The notes: a model not told the origin generated them from the letters alone. Counted from the first letter of the stretch, positions 45,350 through 57,655 are shown. The stretch is 64,000 bases of DNA from Cepaea nemoralis (GCA_014155875.1 JACEFZ010022429.1:287300-351299), one strand, 5' to 3'. Translations and numbers: made by a program.

Positions 45350-45545
45350 ACCGGGAGGGCGCGTTAGTGTAGTTAATAGTCGGCTACGCCGATGATATCA
45401 TAAGGGCGAAGTTTTCACGCCCGCGATAGTCGTCCGCCAACAGTGGAAAAAGTTGGCCACTATTCCTCCGTGCAGTCAGGTCTTCAAAATGTGACGCCCC
45501 GATCACATCACAATCCCATTGCCGGTTCTTGGTTTGGGGCAAGTT
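45350..45545 (+). mobile_element. SINE family F copy
   Basis: GGGCGCGTTAGTGTAGTTAA, then GGCGAAG..., AAGTTGGCCAC, and AAAATGTGACGCC match 62863-63045. No clear tRNA B box. The following hAT element starts 15 bp later. Confidence 0.65.
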
Positions 45546-46118
45546 AATGAAGCCTTAGAGCAGTGGTTCTCAACCTTTTTTGGCCCATTCCCCCCTTCAC
45601 CATATTTTCAGAACGTCATTCCCCCCCCCCCCCCCCCCCCCCCTCTTCCAACTTTCCAAAATTGTCAGCCTCAAAAGGTGCATTAAAAAAAACATGCCAA
45701 TAATAGTGATAATACTTATTTTCTTCCATAGTTGTACATAACCTTCACATGTAAAGATACATTTTATAGTGTAGTTTTCTACAGTTAATAGCAAATGAAT
45801 ATGCTGATGGATATTAAAACTTAAATAGAAGCATTTTTACATTCGCAATATTTTATTTAAACAGCACATTAATCATACTACAATAAACAAACAGTTAAAA
45901 TGTCAACTTAATATACGACACCAGGATGCCAGAAAATTGTGCTTCATCAAACAAAACGCTCATTACAATACCTGGATATTGTAGATTCGTAATTTAAATG
46001 AAAATTGTAATCAATGAGAACACTGTGATTGTTTTTCCCGCAGCAATTCTGAAATACGCGGAGGAGTGCTTGAAAGGGCACAACGGAGATCGTTTTCAAC
46101 ATCTAATCTGTTGCGTCG

Positions 46119-46348
46119 AGGGGTTAGCAGCTTTCTCCGCTAACCCCGAATACTCTCGTCACGTGACGCGACGAGAATTAGCAGTGGTTCGAATCGCAAA
46201 AGTGACTTATGAGAGTATGGAGACGGTCGCTCAGAAAGTCGTGGCGTGCTGATGAGCGTAATCTAGCCTAGGAATCAACATACAGCTGAAAGATGCTGGT
46301 GTTGACCGCAATATCCTGAAACAGGATGGAAACGCGGGGAAAAAAAAT
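46119..46348 (+). mobile_element. SINE family B in hAT transposase
   Basis: A 230-bp insertion with perfect 13-bp duplication ATCTGTTGCGTCG (46106-46118, 46349-46361). The B-box-like GTGGTTCGAATCGC and the family tail (GTGTTGACCGCAATATCC) are present. It splits the hATC codons between KTKRRNR and the DVENDLR segment. Confidence 0.9.
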
Positions 46349-46571
46349 ATCTGTTGCGTCGTTTCGTTTTAATTTCTAGCAGAGCTGAAAAGCCTGACTC
46401 ACAAAGATATGTTAACGCAAATGGAAGCAATGCACGGATTGCTTTTTCTGCCACTTTTGGGTATGAACCGCACATTAAAGGCCAAACTTCCGTGATTGGT
46501 TTCTCACTGAAAACATCCCTTGCCCCCGAATCATTTTTCAGCTTCAGAAATTCATCTTGACAATCATCAGA

Positions 46572-47426
46572 CAGACCAGATTCAGAAAATTTAGAACTCT
46601 TTACTCCTGATGAAACAACTGACCCACAGGGAATACATGAACTTCTATTTGCAGATGATCAGTGCCTGTTTTACAGCGGCGAGGGCAGACTACAAAATCA
46701 TATTACTAATCTGAGTTCAACCTGCAGCAGATACAATATGAGTATAAACACAGCCAAAACCGAAGTAATGCAAGTTAGCAGATCGCCAGGCCCACTAAGT
46801 ATACAGATAAATAACACACCTCTGAAACAAGTTAAAGAATTCAAATACCTTGAAAGTATGATCACAGAAGATGGCAGATTAGACAGAGAAATTGAAATCA
46901 GATGTCAAAAAGCTAGTGCACTTACATATCAACTGTCACCCTTACTGAAACATCCAAACATACCCATGTCCGCAAAACGACAGATAATAAACAGCATATT
47001 CACACCAACCCTATGCTACCAATCTCAAACCTGGACTTTATCCAAATTACACCTTCGCAAAATCAACACCTGCGAAATGAGATGCCTGAGGAGAGCTGCC
47101 AACTTAACAATCCGAGACCGAGTAAGAAATGTTACTATCAGACAGACAGTGGGATCAACACCTCGTGCCACATTTACTGAAGGACAGAAGATCAAGTAGT
47201 TTGGCCATGTCGTTAGAATGCAACACCAGCAACTACCATTACTGGCCTTACATCAAAGATCATCTGCGACGAGACCAAGAAGACGTCCAAGAAGAAAATG
47301 GATTGACGACATCAGAGACATTGTACATCCACACGGAATGACACTATCCAGTGCCGTCCACCGGGCGCTGGAACGCAAATTATTCCTCCCCACGACGCTT
47401 GACGGCAGAAGTGGAAGATGATGATG
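46572..47426 (+). pseudogene. 5'-truncated RTE LINE in hAT transposase
   Basis: An 855-bp insertion with 10-bp duplication AATCATCAGA (46562-46571, 47427-47436). It starts within the reverse transcriptase (LLFADDQCLFYSG, catalytic FADD) and continues through NTPLKQVKEFKYLESMI, CYQSQTWTLSKL and RPRRRPRRKWIDDI to the C-terminus. It ends in GATGATGATG. One stop or frameshift near 47199 separates the last part. This is the best-preserved RTE C-terminus in the window. Confidence 0.9.
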
Positions 47427-48754
47427 AATCATCAGAAACTTTTTCAACTGATAATTTGAATGGGTTTCGCACCAAATCCAGCTCATCATCACTAAGTTCA
47501 GGAAAATATCGCTCAAATTCATTTTCTAGCGCTGTCAAATGCTGCACAATTTCATTTTTTGCAAATTGTGGAAGTACTTGGTCTTTACCATCAACTACGA
47601 GAACGGATGACAGCTTCTCAAACATTGCAACATTTGTCATATTGACCTTCTTTTCCAGTTTTCCAGCTTGCTCATAAAAGCTCTCAAGGCATCCACAAAT
47701 TGTATGATTTTTGTATTCCTTCCTTGCATCTGAAGATTGAGTTTATTCAACTGCTCAAAAATATCAACTAAATAGGCAAGGCGCATGATCCATTCCTCAT
47801 CATCCAGCCAGGCGAAAAAGTCCATTTTACCCTGAACTTCAAAAAATAATTTGAGCTCGTCTCTCAGCTCATATACTCGCGCAGTTACATTTCCTCTTGA
47901 CAGCCATCGAACATTTGTGTGGAAAAGAAGCAAATGGTGGCCTGCATCCATGTCAACGCATAACTGCTTAAAAAGCCGTGAGTTGAGAGCTCCTCCTTTG
48001 ATAAAATTCACTATCTGAACGGTTTGATCCAAAACCTTCCCCAAAGGAGCTGGAAGTGTTTTGGAGGCCAGTGCTTGACGATGGATCATGCAATGAATGC
48101 CTTTCACTTTTGGGGCACATTTCTTCACACTAACTTGAAATTCTGATTTGGTCCCTAACATAGCTGGTGATCCATCTGTACAGCACCCACACATATTATC
48201 CCATAAAAAATTTTCTGATTCAAGGAATGATGAAACCTTTTCCAAAATATCAGAGGCCATGGTAGTTGTTTCAAGAGGAGAACAAAAAAGAAGTTCTTCT
48301 TTAAATGATCCTGAATACACATACCTTGCAAACACTATCAACTGAGAACACGATGCCACATCAGTCGATTCATCCATCAATTTCAATTGAATACAGCCCA
48401 AATGCTGCAGACTTGATCTCTTGCACAACTTGATCCTTGACGTCATTAGCCATGTCGTTGATCCTCCTTTGAACAGTGTCGTTTGATAGTGAAACCGCTG
48501 CAAGTTTTTTCTCTGATTCATTTCCCAACACAATTTCCACCATCTTGAGACAACAAGGTTTGATCAAAGATTCCCCGATTGTATGTGGTTTTTTCTGCTT
48601 CGCTATCTTCAGTGCTACGACATAGGAAGCTTCAGTAACCTTTTGGTTTGTTTCTTGGAATATCCCTGTTAAATCACGTCTCATCCTTTTGACAGCATTC
48701 CCAAGACGTTCAAAATAGGTTTTGTCCTTGTCCTTGTATTTAGGATGAACATTC

Positions 48755-48893
48755 TTCTTCTTCTTCGTTCATCCGGAGTTTTTTTTCGGACGTGATTGCG
48801 TTGTGCCTGTTTACAGCAGAGCTGCGTTCTTGCGCCGTTAGGCCGACACATCCGACTTCTGCGGGCATTTATTGACCGGGTTAACCTTCCCGG
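48755..48893 (-). mobile_element. Short SINE with (GAA)n tail in hAT transposase
   Basis: A 139-bp insertion with 12-bp duplication GGATGAACATTC (48743-48754, 48894-48905), placed just after the BED finger. On the minus strand it ends CCGGATGAACGAAGAAGAAG. The sequence is related to 58095-59160. Its tail resembles that of the LINE at 1130-1670. Confidence 0.85.
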
Positions 48894-49161
48894 GGATGAA
48901 CATTCAACAAATGATTCCTCAACTGTGTCGGTTTCACAGAATCATTTGACAAACTTTTACTACAAATAACACACTGAGGTCGTTCTTCTCCGTTGATGAC
49001 GATATTTGTCAATCCATAATTCAAATAAGACAGGTCATACTTTCGTTTCTTGACACTCATCATGGGATTCAGATTCTATAAATATAAAACGATAAAGTCA
49101 AGATCAACACACATAAACACCCACAGACGTGTATACACACCCACACGCACATATATACGTA

Positions 49162-49165
<4 letters not shown>

Positions 49166-49203
<38 letters not shown>

Positions 49204-49409
49204 AATATTGCATATCCTATTTACAGTACATCGTTGTCAACACCAGCATTTTACTGCTGTTGTTGATGTCTGGGCAAGTTTTACGTTCAGTAGTTTGTCA
49301 TTGATTTCTGAACGACCGGCTCCAATACCAACATGCTAAAACCCCAGCACGATGTGGTCAGCTGTTAAATCGGTCACCGCTGGCAAGCCTTTAGGCCACG
49401 GAGACGGTG

Positions 49410-49492
<83 letters not shown>

Positions 49493-49640
49493 AGTCTCCC
49501 TGATGAAGGTGTTAAGGACGCTGTTCGTAATCCCGTATACCCAGGTATGAAACACAGCTGCGCGAGATTCGCCAGCGGATCGCGTTGCATCAGTTTCTTA
49601 TGGAAAAGTATCTGAGCCGGACGTTCAGAAATCGGTAATC
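49166..49640. repeat. CA and TA microsatellites with SINE B pieces
   Basis: (CA)n at 49166-49200, a minus-strand SINE B tail at about 49225-49325, (TA)n at 49417-49489 and a + strand SINE B head at 49490-49640. All lie in the 5' non-coding part of the hAT element. Confidence 0.75.
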
Positions 49641-50010
49641 GGTTTCTGTTTTAATGCGATCTTGAAATAATCGGATGAGTACTCTAAACCTCATTAAAAC
49701 GGAGATGCAATAACAAAAAAAACGTAACTTAACGCAAATAAAATCGCTGGTAAAATACGGCAACCTAAATCATAGAGGCTAGGTAGAAGGAAAAGAACCG
49801 TATATTATGGAGGGAAAACAATATGAAGTAATTGGTTCTTGTATTCACGCGATCTTGAAATAATTGGGGGATTTAACGTCACGAGTACGCTTAATATCCC
49901 GATCATATTTTGTGTGGTCCTGAAGCCAATTTGACAATGTCTTCATTCCCCCCCTGGAAACCCTCAAATTCCCCCCTGGGGGGGAATTCCCCACCGGTTG
50001 AGAACCACTG

Positions 50011-50756
50011 CCTTAGACTGTCAGTTGCCTGTGATAGGCGATCACAAGCATCTGTGTACGGTGTTCTTGCCAATTTGAATAGCTGATCGTCTTTAACGCC
50101 AATCTGCAAACCAATCCATCACTTTCTCGCTTTCTGCCACCCTCTCACTTCCAGTTGATAAAAACGTTCTCCTGACTATTTATCTCCGTTGAAACTTATT
50201 TACATATCCTTTATAGAACGCTGCAATCAACCCCATCATTTATTTACTGTTTGTGATTTACTAGACAATTTTGCGATCAGTAATTTGCTATATTGTTTTC
50301 TCATCGGCCGGTGTTCTGACTATCGAAATAATCGTGCAGCGGTCTGCTTCCGAATCGCATACGGCTGATTCCGGTATGTCAGGGGATTATGAAACTGTTT
50401 ATCCTCGTACCGTGACTAAAAATTACTGGGATTTTTTTTAAAAGCATTCTATGAAGGAATCACATTTTTATGGCCTCCAGTTTCTTTCTAACCTTGTTAT
50501 TCATGGTCATCGACTCAGTCATACAACTAGTATAGACAGCATGTAACATCCTACATTCGTTTTGTTTCTTTGTTTTTATTACTACTTACATGGACAGAGA
50601 CCCCATTACTTAAAATGTTCTTCCTCCTGTGGAATACAGACTTGCTTGGACTATTTTGCGTGCTGTCTCCGTGGTTCTTCTTCCCTTTTGTCTTATATCA
50701 GTCAAGTGTTGGATAACTTATAGTTCCGACATGAACACTGAAAATAGAATAATAGC
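50011..50756. other. No gene; SINE pieces
   Basis: A minus-strand SINE B tail at about 50200-50320 (CCTTTATAGAACGCTGCAATC, ATCAGTAATTTGC) and a SINE E-like string near 50370-50430. Otherwise unique-looking. Confidence 0.5.
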
Positions 50757-52804
50757 ATTCATTCAGTAGCATGTCCTTTGCAGAACCTCGGTCCCTTAAC
50801 AACCTTCCGGAAAACCTCTCGATCACAAGCAAGATGTCCCGCGTCCGATACACCCATCTGGAGATCATCCGCCATATCCTGCACCCATCTTCTCTTTGGC
50901 CTTCCTCTCCCTCTCTTTCCAGGCATATACCCCTCCATTATTGTTCTCTCCAAGCTTTCATGACGTTTCAAGTGACCAAAATATTTCAATTTTGTTTGTT
51001 TTATCGTCTTTAATAGCCATTTCAGCTCTTGAAGTATGGATGCATTTCTTTTCTTAACACAAGATATTCTAAGAACCCGTCTGTAACATTTATATTAAAA
51101 GGCATTTATGCGCTGTTCAGCTGTTTAGTCAGTGTCCATGTCTCACAGGCGTATGTTGCAATGGGAATGATGCATGCTCTTAAAAATCTAATTTTTGTAG
51201 TTCTATCTGCCCCTCTCTGTTAATCAGTGACTCAAGATATTCAAAATGTTCCACCACCTCTAATTTTTCCTCATTAACATATATTTCTTTCTCCATATTA
51301 GTTTTATCTGTATGCATTATCTTTGTTTTTTTGCTATTTTAAGATATAAGTTGTGATTTTCACTATTCAGTTGGGTTGAGATTATTAGGTTTTATATACC
51401 ATTCTGTGTTGTCGATAGCAATACTGTATCATCAACATACCGAATCTCTGGTATGTCATGACCATATAGCTCTCTGTTTATATCATCTCTGACATGTCTC
51501 ATATTTTCGGCGTATTGTTTAAATAAATAGGGGGGGGGGGGCAGCGCATAGCCCTGACGGACTCCTTACTTGATGTCAAACCAATCTGATGTCTCGCCAT
51601 CTATTCTAACCGCTGCTTGTTGGTCTAAATCAGTGGTTCTCAACCTTTTTTTTTGGCCCATGCACCCCTTCACTATATGTTCAGAATGTCAACCCCCCCC
51701 CCTTTTTTCTTCAAATTTTATCCCTTTAAATCTCCCCTCGCCCCTACACTGTACACGTAAAAATGGAAGCTAAATTTAATAACACATACTAGAACAAGTA
51801 TAGACATCTACATAAAACGTGATTTGCGGGCCTACTTACGTTATAAAACGAATTTCAGAAGGGTGAGAAGTACAGAACTGTAAAGTAGTGGAGGGAAAAA
51901 CAATATCATGTAATCGGTTCTTTTTTTAACGCTATCTTGAAATAATCTTAATCCCCGCCTTCCCCGGAAACACTAAAATCCCCCCCCCCCCCCGGCAGGA
52001 GGTGGGGGGGGGGATTCCCCGCTGGTTGAGAACCACTGGTCTAGATAGAGCATTTTATGAGTTGTATTACATGTGATGGAAAGCCCATATTCCTTATGAT
52101 TTCCCAAAGTTTCTGATGTTGTACACAGTCAAATGCCTTTGAATAATCTACAACACACGAGAATAGGTTTACATTAAATTCTCTGCACTTCTCTATTATT
52201 AAACGCATGTTGAGTATGTGATCTCTTGTTCCTCGTCCATGTCTAAGTCCAGCTTGAACCACGTTAATTTCCTCTTCCATTTTCTTACGAAGGCTTCCCA
52301 TTTTGATTGTTAGTAGAATTTTACTTGCATGACTGATCAGGGCAACAGTTCTATAGTTGGTGCATAATTTCAGGTTTCCCTTTTTTGGTATTGAAACGAC
52401 GATAGTTCTCTTCCAATCTTTTGGCCATATATCATATGTCCATATCTTTTTACATAATGCGTGATAGATTTGTATGCTTTCTTCTCCTCCCGCTTTAATT
52501 AGTTCAGCTGGTATCTCATCACATCCAGGTGATTTACCAGTTTTCAGGTTCTTTATTGCCCATGTAATTTCATCTAATGAGGGTTCAGGTTTTGTCTCTG
52601 CTGTCATTGGTCCATATATCTCATTCATATCCTCACTGTCAGTCATATCATACATTCCACTGCAGTACTCCTGCCATCTTTCTAGAATTTGTCTAGATTC
52701 TGTTAGGGTATTTTCCATCTTGTCACAGATAACATACAATTGAGGTTGAACATTTCTTGTCATTAACTTCATTTCTTTGAACATTTCGTAATCTCTTCCA
52801 GTCT
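50757..52804 (-). pseudogene. RTE-type LINE, near-complete RT region, split by a hAT MITE
   Basis: The minus strand encodes a continuous 240-residue RT half (52780-52041): NLKTGKSPGCDEIPAELIKA, SIPKKGNLKLCTNYRTVALI, QAGLRHGRGTRDHIL and VVDYSKAFDCVQH (motif A). After a 408-bp MITE (51631-52038) it resumes with QQAAVRIDGETSDWFDIK, GVRQG-like, and a degenerate YVDDTVLL near 51425. It ends with GYMPGKRGRGRPKRRWVQDM, DREVFRKVV and a stop at 50759. The endonuclease domain is missing. Confidence 0.85.
51631..52038. mobile_element. hAT MITE, deletion derivative of the 45561-50010 element
   Basis: Ends CAGTGGTTCTCAACC and GGTTGAGAACCACTG; 8-bp flanks GTCTAAAT and GTCTAGAT (one change). The left 90 bp match the left end of the larger hAT (GGCCCAT...CACCATAT/CACTATAT). 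The right 150 bp match its other end (GGAGGGAAAAACAATAT, ATCTTGAAATAAT). The transposase is deleted. Confidence 0.9.
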
Positions 52805-52935
52805 TGGAATGGCTTGGTCCCATGGCTTAACAGGGACAAGAACGCAAAATTGATCCAAGACAGGTTATCGTGTGAGATGGTTAACCATAACAGCTCACGC
52901 TTATCAGTTTGGCATATGATAATGATGATGAATCC
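52805..52935 (+). pseudogene. RTE 3' end, opposed to 50757-52804
   Basis: GGAATGGCTTGGTCCCATGG through GATAATGATGATGAAT matches the 3' end of the RTE at 44024-44145. It abuts the 5' edge of the minus-strand RTE. Confidence 0.7.
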
Positions 52936-53359
52936 CACATTCACTGAGATATGATTCCATAAGAATTTATGTTGCGTGTTGAAATTAACCTTGCATTTTT
53001 GAACTCGAAAGTACGTCGGTTATGTCCTTGACATTCCCCTAACAACGTGACCCCCTTCCTAGTAAAAATAAAAAGGAGGAGATGTTTATGCTATCGTTTG
53101 CGAGGCGGGCGTTCGCAGTTCAAATTCCCTTACTCGCAGGCATGCATCTGTCACGGATGGTGCAGGCCTTCATATCGCCGTCGTGTGGTTAACATAAGGA
53201 ATGTGTAGTCCACGGCCTGCAGCTTTCCCCCGTTCCGTGTGTTCCAGCCGAGCTGAGATCCATAATGTCTGTTCTGTTTAGCAAGTGAGAGAGACATCGG
53301 TAATTGATATCAGTCGGTAGTTCTATATAGCTGTGTAGCCACGTCATATTGTTAGCTAG

Positions 53360-53650
53360 CTATGGTCACTGTAGAGGTCAGTGTGGTGGAAAGGTTAAGA
53401 GCGCTCGCCCTTAAATGTCCTGTGCGCTGATGGCGGGATAGTGGGTTCATTCTCTACACTGTACGTTGGCTTCTCGTTCAGAAAACAGTGGTCGCTTTAA
53501 AGTCGCTTAAAAGTCGACAGGGTCGACTTCATTGCACCGGGTATTTATCCCATATGGCTCGGTATCTTTCCGCAGCGCGGAAAGCGTCGCACAAAGCACG
53601 AACTCCGTAGCTCTAGCGACGACCCACAGGAGTCTCCGAAAAATTTCTAC
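53360..53650. mobile_element. SINE head followed by SINE A fragment
   Basis: 53380-53450 is a tRNA-like head (GTGGAAAGGTTAAGAGCGC, GTGGGTTCATTCTC). 53500-53645 is a minus-strand SINE A body ending GTCTCCGAAAAATTTC, matching 45085-45230. 52936-53359 holds only a weak tRNA-like string near 53110-53140. Confidence 0.6.
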
Positions 53651-53654
53651 AGAG

Positions 53655-54240
53655 ACAACGAAAGACATATACTTGTTTTATAGGTTATAACAAAGCATTT
53701 GATAACGCGAAACACGCTGAAATGTTCATAATATTAGATATTAAATAATAATCAGAATATTGGATTTTAAATACATAAATATATGTCAAAGTAATAATGA
53801 GAGAATCGAAGGCAGGCCACCAGTAAGGGGTTATAATATAATATAAACAGTCTACGCCATGTAGATGACAACATATTGGTAGCTAACAAACTGTAAGTTC
53901 TACACTACAACAATTGCTTAACATGGCAGAGTGCAAACAAGGGACTTTTCTTACGTATCAACAACAAAAACAAAGAAAATGCTACAAAAATGTGATATAG
54001 CAATAGAAGGGAAAATGCTTAACCAGTTCTATACATTTCATTATATGGGGACAGTCATAACATTCAATGAAAGATCCGTGACAGAGATTAAAAGCAGGAT
54101 AGACCAAGTAAAAGCTGAATTTCACAAAATAAAGTGTATCTTATGCAATAAGTCGCTATCATTGAATGCCAGAAAGGCTTCTGATCGTGTGCGGTGGCAA
54201 ACCAAGACTGCCCACGCTTATAGGTGGTACATATTATGTT
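53655..54240 (+). pseudogene. RTE-type LINE remnant
   Basis: Eroded + strand pieces: YNKAFDNAKHAEMFIIL (motif A), a VDDNILVAN-like motif near 53860, FHYMGTVITFNERSV and IDQVKAEFHKIKCILCNKS. It ends with the family 3' string GCCCACGCTTATAGG. Heavily mutated. Confidence 0.7.
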
Positions 54241-54309
54241 GACAGCACTCGAATATCGTCTTCCTGGCCGCGCATGGGATTCTCAGCACTTGCTGAATCA
54301 TAGTCCGTG

Positions 54310-54534
54310 GTTTTTTTGTATCATCATCATCCAGAGCCTTGCCGGCTAGCGTGGGCGATCATGCTTCTCCATAAATAGCTATCTCCGACGGCATGGATCA
54401 TCTCATGTGTTGTATTTTTCCGTGCCATGACACAAGACTGTCAAGAATTTTCTCTTTCTGTCTTTATATCTCTTTCCGCAAATCTTTCCGGTTGTCACAT
54501 GTCCCAATTTTTGTCTTCTCATAACGAGCCGGCC

Positions 54535-54565
<31 letters not shown>

Positions 54566-55445
54566 ACGATAACTGGCTCCCTCTGATGTTTGATCTCTCT
54601 GCGACTCAGCTTCTTTCAAAATGCCCAGATTACTAATTCTGGCTGTCCAATTTTCAGCATTCTTCTATAAAACCACATAGCCAAGGCTCCCAGGGATTTT
54701 TTTCCTCGTATGTTTGCTAATTGTCCAGGATTCGCAGCTGTGTGTTAAAATTGGTTCTATGTAACACGCAAGAACTCTTTTTCTAACTTTCAAGAACAAT
54801 GATTTATTGAGCAAAACGTTCTTCATCTGATAGAATGCACTATTTGCTTGTCATATTCTGCTCTTGATCTCAGTGATGTATCTTCCTTCTGATGTTATCC
54901 ATGAATTTCTGCACTTGCCCCAAAATAACGTCATTTACTTTAAACGAACATTTAGACACAATCCGTTTCTTTGATATCACCTTGACTTCTGTTTTCTGTT
55001 ATTCAAACTAATGTCAATTTTTTTTCCACATTAACAGACCATTATATATATCTATCATTTTTTTGTAGTTCCTTCTGACTTGTTGCTATCAAGACGGTGT
55101 CATCAGTATAACGTAATTATTTGTATGTGTCCACCAACCGGGATCCTTGACATATTTTCTGTAAATCTCATATGTTCACTGTACAATGCAAACAGATCAG
55201 GAGACGTTACACAACCTTGTCTGATGCCCGTCTTTTACACTGAAATGTTCCTACCAGGTTGTTGATTCTTATGGCTGCTGTTTGCTGCCAATATATTTTC
55301 TTTATTATTCGCAGATCTTTGCCGTCAGTGTTCAGTTGCTTTAGTAATTTTATTATTTCGTCATGTTTCACATTTGTCAAATGCCTTTGTGCAGTCTATG
55401 AAGCATAAGTACAGATCTTATTTTTTTAAAACTTCTATAACTCTT

Positions 55446-55509
<64 letters not shown>

Positions 55510-55905
55510 TTGTGCGTGCCATTTCCCTCCACAAATCCACACTGTTCCTCACTAATTTCTGGTTTAATCTTTTTTTTTCTCTAAAATTCTTTTCGTAATT
55601 ATTCACAGTAACAGTTTTGTCAAGTGACTCATAAGACTTATTGCACGATGCTCTTCGCATTCTAAAGCGCCTGGTTTCTTTGCCAGAGCTATAAAGATGG
55701 ATTATAATAGATCACTATTCATGTACCCACTAGTGTAGATTCATGTAGGAATTTTGTCAATATTTCAATTCCAAAATCACCCAGAGCCTCAACCCCCTCC
55801 AATGTAATGTTGTTTGGGCCGGGCGCCTTTCCTTTCTTCGTGCGATGTCATACAACAGTGTGTAAACAGTCTCGTAACAGGCGCCTGCTGTAAGTATATG
55901 TAGAG
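54310..55905 (-). pseudogene. RTE-type LINE remnant
   Basis: The minus strand matches the 20960-22130 family across its length. It has a degenerate RYTDDTVL near 55100, the thumb region (KKGMILTVNV-type) and the C-terminus to 54310. A C run (54533-54556) and a TA microsatellite (55449-55507) have grown inside it. Its upstream edge is cut by the hAT element at 55906. Confidence 0.7.
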
Positions 55906-56737
55906 CAGTGTTTCCCAACGTGGGGCCCACGCCCCACAGGGGGGCAATTCGATTGTTAAGGGGGGCAATTCGAAAATGGAAGAAATCCGCTGGATATAAC
56001 AAAACGGGGAGACTTGAGACTGAAGTTAGCTAAATTGGAACCTGACATAAAATCTCTTTGCAGCAAGCATCAAGCGCAAGGATCTCACTAAATTTAAATA
56101 ATTACTAACAATTAAAATAATATAGAAAAATTTTTCATTAAAATTATTTTGTACTTGAATTTCAGTTCTCCATTATATGGTTTGAAAATTTACTTACTGT
56201 GTTTGCTCAATAATTTCCTAGTGATTATCGGTCTTTTGGCTAGGATCGGGTGCATTTGCTGCTTCCCCCCCCCCCCCCCCCCCCCAGTAGAGCGCCTGGT
56301 CTGGTCGGGGGCCGGGATGATCAGATAAAAAACCATCACATATCTTCACCTTAGATGTGGGCCTGGTGGACCACTGTGGACAATAGCTCACAGTGAGACT
56401 AAGGGTCCACACAAAAAAAGGGGGGGGGGGGGGGAAGGCAGGGGAAACAGCTTGTCTGGGGTAACCGCCGAACCAAAAAAAAAAAAAAAAAATTCACCAA
56501 ACACAACCGTCACACAGGGACGTTGACGACGACGGGGGGTTTGGTTCTAAGAACCGTGAGCCCTTCTAAAAAAAAAAAATAAAAAAAAAATTCAAGGTTC
56601 TTTAGTGACCATTTTAATTTTTGAATATTAAAAATGATGCATATGTTTGGGGGAGGGGAGGGGGAAAGGGGGGGGGGCCATAAGAATTTTAGAAAGGCTT
56701 AGGTGGGGCATAGCACAAAAAAGGTTGGGAAACACTG
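55906..56737 (-). mobile_element. hAT deletion derivative with perfect 8-bp duplication
   Basis: Ends CAGTGTTTCCCAACG and GGTTGGGAAACACTG; ATGTAGAG at 55898-55905 and 56738-56745. Near 56010-56090 the + strand keeps RLKLAKLEPDIKSLCSKHQA then a stop, the last residues of a hAT transposase. The transposase gene would thus run on the + strand, mostly deleted. A block with a U2-like start and long C, G and A runs fills the middle. Confidence 0.85.
56225..56602 (+). mobile_element. Insertion with U2 snRNA-like start
   Basis: Starts TTATCGGTCTTTTGGCTAGG then ATCGGGTGC, close to the 5' region of U2 snRNA (TCGGCCTTTTGGCTAAGATC is the conserved form). The remainder is not U2: it has C, G and A homopolymers and AATTC-A-rich ends. 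TAGTGA on both sides (about 56219-56224, 56603-56608) may be the target duplication. It could be a U2-headed SINE or chance similarity. Confidence 0.45.
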
Positions 56738-56859
56738 ATGTAGAGCATTTTAACCATTCATTAGATCTGATTACACGGAGGAATAGAAAGTTAGTCTGTT
56801 TTCTTCTATAGCAAACGTCAAGAATTAGCATCGAATCCTCGTAGGACCACACTCATGCC

Positions 56860-57655
56860 ATTGTATTGTAACGTTCTAACACTACACCAGCGCACGTATA
56901 TAATATAGTATGGCTTTTTCTGATTTTCAAGGACAGACAGCTGTTCCACAGAATGTTATTCATTCGAAAGAATAGCACCATTGATTAAATCATTCTACGT
57001 GTGATCTGTGTCGCTATTTTAATCTGATGTTATCACTGACCCTTAGAAAATTAAATGCCTATCTTTGTTTCAGTTATATCATGTTACTTTCACTATATAT
57101 TCTTCCCGCCGGCTTTTCTTTGTAATGACCACATCTTTTTTTTTTTTTTAATTGTCTTAGTTCTTTTCGACGATTTGTTGCAATACCTTTGGCGATTTGG
57201 TTGTCATTAACTCTCATTATATTGTGAGCCACTTCAAGTAAGAAAAAAACCGCCCCTTATTTACCCGATTCCACATAAAGTGGCTTCACTAGTTTTTGCT
57301 AGTTTGTCCAACTTCACCCCATAATTGCTCCGCACATGTGCTAACACACAGAATGCTCTAAATGTGAAGAGTGAAATAGCTGTCCAGACAAAACCAACAG
57401 CACGTACACGCATGCATGCATAAGGCCGCTGCTAGAATGCCAGCAACAAGTCTGACACTGGAAGCAACAGTCACTAAAAAACCAACAGTTGCGCAAGCAT
57501 TACTGCATAAGTCAAACCAGTTAAGTTAGTCCTGCAATGACTACCCGTCATTTTTCAGAACAAGCAGTTCACAACACAAACCACCACGGATAGACGTCTT
57601 CAACACCAGTCTTCGCACCGATTGGCCTCATGAATGAACGCACATAGTTAAAATT
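56860..57655. other. No recognisable gene
   Basis: Unique-looking sequence with a T run near 57127-57140. I see no coding region or transposon signature. Confidence 0.5.

Larger units (their letters stand above)
46011..49063 (-). pseudogene. hAT transposase (BED finger, ZBED5/FAM200-like), broken
   Basis: The minus-strand start at 49063 leads into a BED zinc finger (CVICSKSLSND...NHLLNVHP). The catalytic region follows (LMDESTDVASCSQLIVFARY, CGCCTDGSPAMLG, KGIHCMIHRQALASK, NVRWLSRGNV, DEEWIMRLAYLVDIF), then the hATC dimerisation end (LPFALTYLCESGFSALLEIK, DVENDLRCALSS) to a stop at 46013-46011. Three insertions split it: 48755-48893, 46572-47426 and 46119-46348. Ignoring them, coding sense reads straight across each seam. 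Single-base frameshifts near 48385 and 47640 also break it. Length without inserts (about 600 residues) fits the family. Confidence 0.85.
45561..50010 (-). mobile_element. hAT transposon with nested insertions
   Basis: A 4,450-bp element with inverted ends CAGTGGTTCTCAACC (45561-45575) and GGTTGAGAACCACTG (49996-50010). It is flanked by CCTTAGAG and CCTTAGAC, an 8-bp duplication with one change, as expected for hAT. It contains one transposase gene (minus strand) cut by three retroelements. A fourth block (SINE pieces, CA and TA repeats) lies in the 5' non-coding part. The short element at 51631-52038 shares both its ends. Confidence 0.9.
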
